Below, one piece after another: positions 17,229 through 20,955 of a stretch of 20,955 bases of DNA. The first letter of the stretch is position 1; the number at the start of each line of letters is the position of its first letter. The translations under genes were made by a program, and so were the position numbers. The DNA is from Zancudomyces culisetae. Its lineage: Eukaryota; Kickxellomycota; Harpellomycetes; Harpellales; Legeriomycetaceae. Under the pieces are notes generated by a model. It was not told where the DNA came from and did no database searches. It saw only the letters and a list, made by a program, of their open reading frames with translations. The stretch is taken from contig LSSK01000078.1 in assembly GCA_001969505.1 (NCBI GenBank), positions 6,549 to 27,503 of the forward strand. The letters are read 5' to 3'.

Positions 17229-20200
17229 TTAAATATGAAGAGTCTTTAAAATGTCAATCATCCGCTTGATACCCAACATGTTGGGAGTCAAGTAGGTTTC
17301 ACAACTCATAATGTCAGTAACAACTGTGGTGGCATTGTGATAGTTTTTGGCATTAAGATCATTGCATAACTGAGTGAATAGAGATAACAAATTGTCGTTT
17401 GTGGAAGCTTTTGCAAGAGAGTCGTTGTTAATGAGGTCAAACAACAGGTTTGTACGCTTAACGGTATCATCTACCATACGCTTTTGAGTTGGGCTGGCAA
17501 ACTTGGCCATTTTTTCAAGAAGAGAGTTTAGAGAGGAATAAATACTTTGCCATTGGGCAGGAATATGGGAACGGTCACCAGGAGGGTATTTGGAAGAAGA
17601 GGTTGGCTTGGAAGAAGGTACAGCAGCAGGAACAGCAGCAGCAGCAGCAGCAGTGGTAGCGGTGGCAGTGGCAGTGGCAGTGGCAGAAATGTTACTTCGA
17701 GTACGATGGACAGGAGTTTGAGTTAATACTTGACCACGAGTAGTAGGAGGGAGTTGAGACTGAGATTGAGGCTGGAGTTGGTGTTGAGGTTGAAGGTGAG
17801 GCTGGAGGTGAGACTGGGGAGTGGCTGGGAAGGCGTGGGGAACTGTTGGGGGGATATTTGTAGGGGGCTGGGTAAAATGTTGTTGTTGTTGTTGTTGCTG
17901 GAAAGAGTTGGGGTTGTATTGGTCAAGAAGAGAGGGGTTCTGAGGGGGAGGAGGGGCAACTCTTGAAACAGGAGAGCGAGTTTGTTGGTGGTGTGGAACA
18001 GCCTTTGGAGGAGGAGGAGCAGAAACAGGAGGGAATGAAGCTTGAGGAGGAACAGAAGCAGGAGGAGGAGGAGTAGCGTTACCTTGAGGGAAAGGAGAAG
18101 AGATGACAGGAGGTTTGGGGGCAGCAGAGTGAGGAGGACGGCGAGTAGGTTTGGTGACAGGAGGGGGATCATTCCAGGCACTGCGAGCAGCAGCTGAAGG
18201 AGGAGGTGTCATACCTGTGGGGATTGATTTTGGATTGACTGGTTGAGGAGGAGGAGGAATTGAGTGAGGAAGAGGGAATTGATGTTGTTGTTGTTGTTGA
18301 GGAGGTAATTGTTGTTGAGGAGGTTGGAATGGAGAAGGAGGAGGAGGTATTTGTTGTTGGAATTGGTGCTGTTGTTGTTGTTGGAATTGTTGAGGTGGTG
18401 GTTGAATTTGTTGTTGGATTCGTTGAGGTGGTAGTTGTTGTTGTTGTTGTTGTTGTTGTTGAGGATTATAGAGTCTTAGGTTTGGATTATATTGATTAGG
18501 TTGAATATGGTATGAAGGCTGATGAGATTTTAGCTGTTGTTGTTGTTGTTGTTGTTGTTGTTGGTATGTTGGTAGTTGTTGCTGTTGTTGAACTGGTGGA
18601 GAATAATCACTAGTCAATTCAACATGATCAAAAGCAGTTTCGGGTATTGGCAAATTGGCCCAATCAACTGTACCACTGTTATATAATCTGGACTTCAAAA
18701 GTGCAAACCGATCAGTTCCAAAGAAATCAAGACATTTATAGGTATTTGGAACACGGCATAGGTATTTAAGTGCCAACCCAAACAATCCTTGAGAACACAA
18801 AAATTCTGCATATTTGACATAGCAGTCATACAATGGCCCAAGATGGAATTGCTGAGGTGTAAACCCTGCTGATGTATCGTTACCCAACAAATATTCGTCT
18901 TCATACCCAACTGCTGATATCAACACATTGATTTTCTCAATAAATCTGTGCAGTGTTTCATTAGATTTCAGCATTGACAACTCGCTAGACAGCTGTGAGT
19001 GTTCGTGGCTCATGTGTCGCTTAATCCAAATCACCGAGATCTTGTTAAGATTTCCACTAATCAAATAACACAACAACGCTCCTTGCAACAAGCTCTTGTC
19101 ATTGCTCTGTGCAAATGCCGTCTCCAACCGCATCCCCAACTGTCCACAGTGCTGTGCAAACTGTCCATCCACTGCATATGTACACAACAATGCCAATACT
19201 TCCTCCCACTCATCCAATGCACTATTCTGAACCGCATCGTTCAAGTCGCTGTTAAACACATTATACAACACTCGTACATACCCTGCTGCTTCTCCTCGTG
19301 ATGCAAAATATGCCTGCTGTGCTTTCTGTGCTAGTTCTGGTCCTCCACATGCCGCAAGAACCAACGCATCTGCAAATCGCTTTTCTGCAATACACAACTC
19401 CACTGCATCTTCAATATTGCCTAAAACCAATGACTGCATAATCATGTTGTCTACGCTGTCTCCCTTTTCCCGCAACACCAGTGGTCCTGCAAATCTATGC
19501 AATACTTTCTCCTCCTCCTTAACCACACTCTCTCCTATATTCTCATCCGCTATCGTCTGCAAAAACGACTCTCCCTCTTCCCCTCCTTCATCTCCAAACA
19601 GTGACTCCTCTGTCTCTGCTTCTGTCTTTGGCACTGCCTGCTCTACGCTTTCACCACTCTTATTACTCTTACCCTTACCACTAGCCAGTTTTTGCTGAAC
19701 CCGCTGGTGCAATCCTTCCTTGTCAAATCCCAACATCTCTATCAGCTTTTCCCTGGCATTTGGCTGTAACAACATCGCTAATGTCTTCCACTCTTTCTTC
19801 TCTTCTCCGTCTACTGCTCCTCCTACCCGCTCTTTACATATCTCTTCCGCCTTACCACTATCCAAGTTGTCATCAATTCGCATTGCCTCCTCCGCTATCT
19901 TTTGCTCTGTAACCACTTGTACTCCTTGCACTTGTCTCCCTCCTCCATTATTATTAAATGTCCACAGCTTTCCGCCAAATCCAAAGCTACATCCCACTGG
20001 TCTCCCATACCATCTTGGTGCCTTTTTAAGCGTCAATGCCTTGGTCGACAACCGCTGAATAGCGGCAAATGGGTCTTGTTCACTCTCCTGCTCCTGAACT
20101 CCCTCATCTTCCAACCTCTTTGCTTGTCCCTCTGACCTAATTGGATACACCTCTACTTTACCTTCAAACGACGCTATACTCAAATAGTTTGGATTCTTTT

Positions 20201-20832
20201 GATTCCATTGCACATCAAATACCCAGTTGTTGCTTTGATCCAGCTCGCTCACTATCTTTCCACTATTCACATCCCAACAAATAGTTCGGTTATCCTTTCC
20301 ACTCGACAGCAACAACCCTTCGTCCTTCAAACACCATGACATCGACAACACTCCTCGACTATGCCCAACAAGCGTTTGTGATGGCGCATTTGCATTACGT
20401 AGATCCCACAACTGAATCACCGGATTGTTGTCATCGTTCAAACTCGTAACCACCTGTGTTGCACTTGATGGATGCCATTTAACCGATGATACCCCTGACC
20501 TCATTCCTCCTCCCATCCCCATTCCTCCTGCTCCTCCTGCCTGTGACAACGTTATCACCTCTCTCCGGCTTCTCAAATCCCACACCACTGTTGCCCCTGT
20601 GTTGCTCGCTGTTGCAAGAATCTGTTGTACCCGGTTGTTCCAGTTCAGATCCGTAACCTCCTCTATCTTTGCTGATCGTGTTCCTGGCATATATGATTTG
20701 AATCCATTTGCTACATCCCAAATAAATATTTCCCCATTACCCGCTCCTGATGCCAAGTAGTTTTGCTGAATTGGATTGAACTGCAATCCACTCACCCCTC
20801 CTGTATGCGTCTTTGCATTATATATTGTCTCA
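17229..20832 (-). CDS. SEC31: COPII outer-coat subunit Sec31, 5' end missing
   Basis: Sec31 with Sec13 forms the outer COPII cage and stimulates Sar1 GTP hydrolysis at ER exit sites. About 1200 residues are present. The first WD40 blade and initiator Met (about 100 residues in yeast) lie beyond the window. I place the exon start at 20832 after an AAATATAG acceptor. The frame stays open to 20912 but without an ATG. Seen: WD repeats ending GEIFIWDV, ATVVWDLRS, IQLWDLRNAN, TICWDVNSG and VEVYPIRS; the alpha-solenoid ACE1 region around HRFAGPLVLREKGDSVDNMIMQ; then a long Gln/Pro-rich disordered part with many poly-Q runs. SAWNDPPP keeps the Trp-Asn pair that yeast Sec31 inserts toward Sar1. The end is a helical C-terminal domain from about HIPAQWQSIY to KRMIDILKTLHI. 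DLRNAN and other blocks match yeast Sec31 closely. Confidence 0.95.
17880..18590 (-). repeat. poly-Gln/Pro coding repeats in SEC31
   Basis: Runs of TTG (CAA on the coding strand) at about 17880-17899, 18283-18299, 18436-18461 and 18535-18562 code uninterrupted Gln tracts, alternating with GGA/GGT-derived Pro runs. They fill the disordered segment between the ACE1 domain and the C-terminal domain, on both sides of the Sar1-stimulating WNDPPP motif. Confidence 0.9.
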
Positions 20833-20955
20833 CTATATTTATTATTTACTCCATTTTTAATATCCTTATCAATCGCTATCTCTCTCTCTCTCTCCCTAAC
20901 TCTTTCTCTTTTTCATCACATATCATCTTATATACCCCCACCCCCCCCCCTCTAC
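20833..20955 (-). other. probable SEC31 intron at the window edge
   Basis: Minus-strand sequence upstream of the last SEC31 exon. It contains a GA-dinucleotide run (20879-20894) and C5-A-C10 (20935-20950 on the plus strand). Read on the minus strand, the extreme window end is GTAGAG. That could be a donor and would make a 123-nt intron, in the usual size range here, but the upstream exon is not in the window. Confidence 0.4.

Noticed and set aside
17723-18499. Leu- and Val-rich open frames over the SEC31 Gln/Pro region
   Set aside because: They are frame-shifted or antisense readings of CAA/CCx repeats.
1-20955. CRISPR arrays, bacterial operons, transposons or viral sequence
   Set aside because: No repeat-spacer pattern, transposase, integrase, reverse transcriptase or terminal inverted repeats were seen; all recognisable genes are nuclear fungal housekeeping genes.

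Overview
The window is nuclear DNA of a fungus. The evidence is spliced eukaryotic genes with GTA...AG introns of roughly 90-180 nt, a fungal-type RIB7 riboflavin reductase, and orthologues of core yeast/animal genes: TOP2, BET1, RIB7, SRB6/MED22, IMP1, TRM11 and SEC31. CTG codons fall at conserved leucine positions in TOP2 and in the sepiapterin reductase-like protein, so CTG is read as Leu and the CTG-Ser yeasts are unlikely. The introns lack the TACTAAC branch site of Saccharomyces. BET1, MED22 and IMP1, and above all a sepiapterin reductase-like gene, look more like animal proteins than S. cerevisiae ones. That hints at an intron-bearing early-diverging fungus (for example Mucoromycota) or a basal budding yeast. 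I cannot decide the genus.

Layout, left to right. (1) 1-1252: AT-rich flank opening with a run of 27 G. (2) 1253-5901, minus: TOP2, with a 33-nt first exon. (3) 5902-6992: mostly AT-rich, with a possible unassigned spliced plus-strand gene ending at 6806. (4) 6993-7853, minus: BET1, four exons. (5) 8279-9480, minus: RIB7, four exons. (6) 9874-10613, plus: SRB6/MED22, three exons. (7) 10908-12495, minus: sepiapterin reductase-like SDR, two exons, carrying a ~208-residue low-complexity insertion with an internal 228-nt-period duplication. (8) 13477-14242, plus: IMP1, three exons, one intron with a GC donor. (9) 14565-16960, minus: TRM11, four exons, enlarged by coding microsatellites. (10) 17229 to the right edge, minus: SEC31, lacking its 5' exon(s) in this window.

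The genes do not form a pathway. They serve DNA topology (TOP2), ER-Golgi traffic (BET1 as a SNARE, SEC31 as the COPII outer coat), riboflavin synthesis (RIB7), transcription (MED22), mitochondrial protein maturation (IMP1) and tRNA methylation (TRM11). Both BET1 and SEC31 act in ER-Golgi transport, but they lie far apart and nothing suggests co-regulation.

The most unusual object is the sepiapterin reductase-like gene. Its Rossmann-fold catalytic residues and C-terminal substrate-anchor Asp are intact, yet the core is interrupted by a His/Glu/Gln-rich, partly duplicated insert. Other points of interest are the GC-AG intron in IMP1, tandem splice donors with alternative ATGs in BET1, scattered poly-G/C tracts including both window ends, and a probable missed spliced gene between TOP2 and BET1. 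All exon structures were derived by eye from conserved protein continuity and phase matching. No search or alignment was run.
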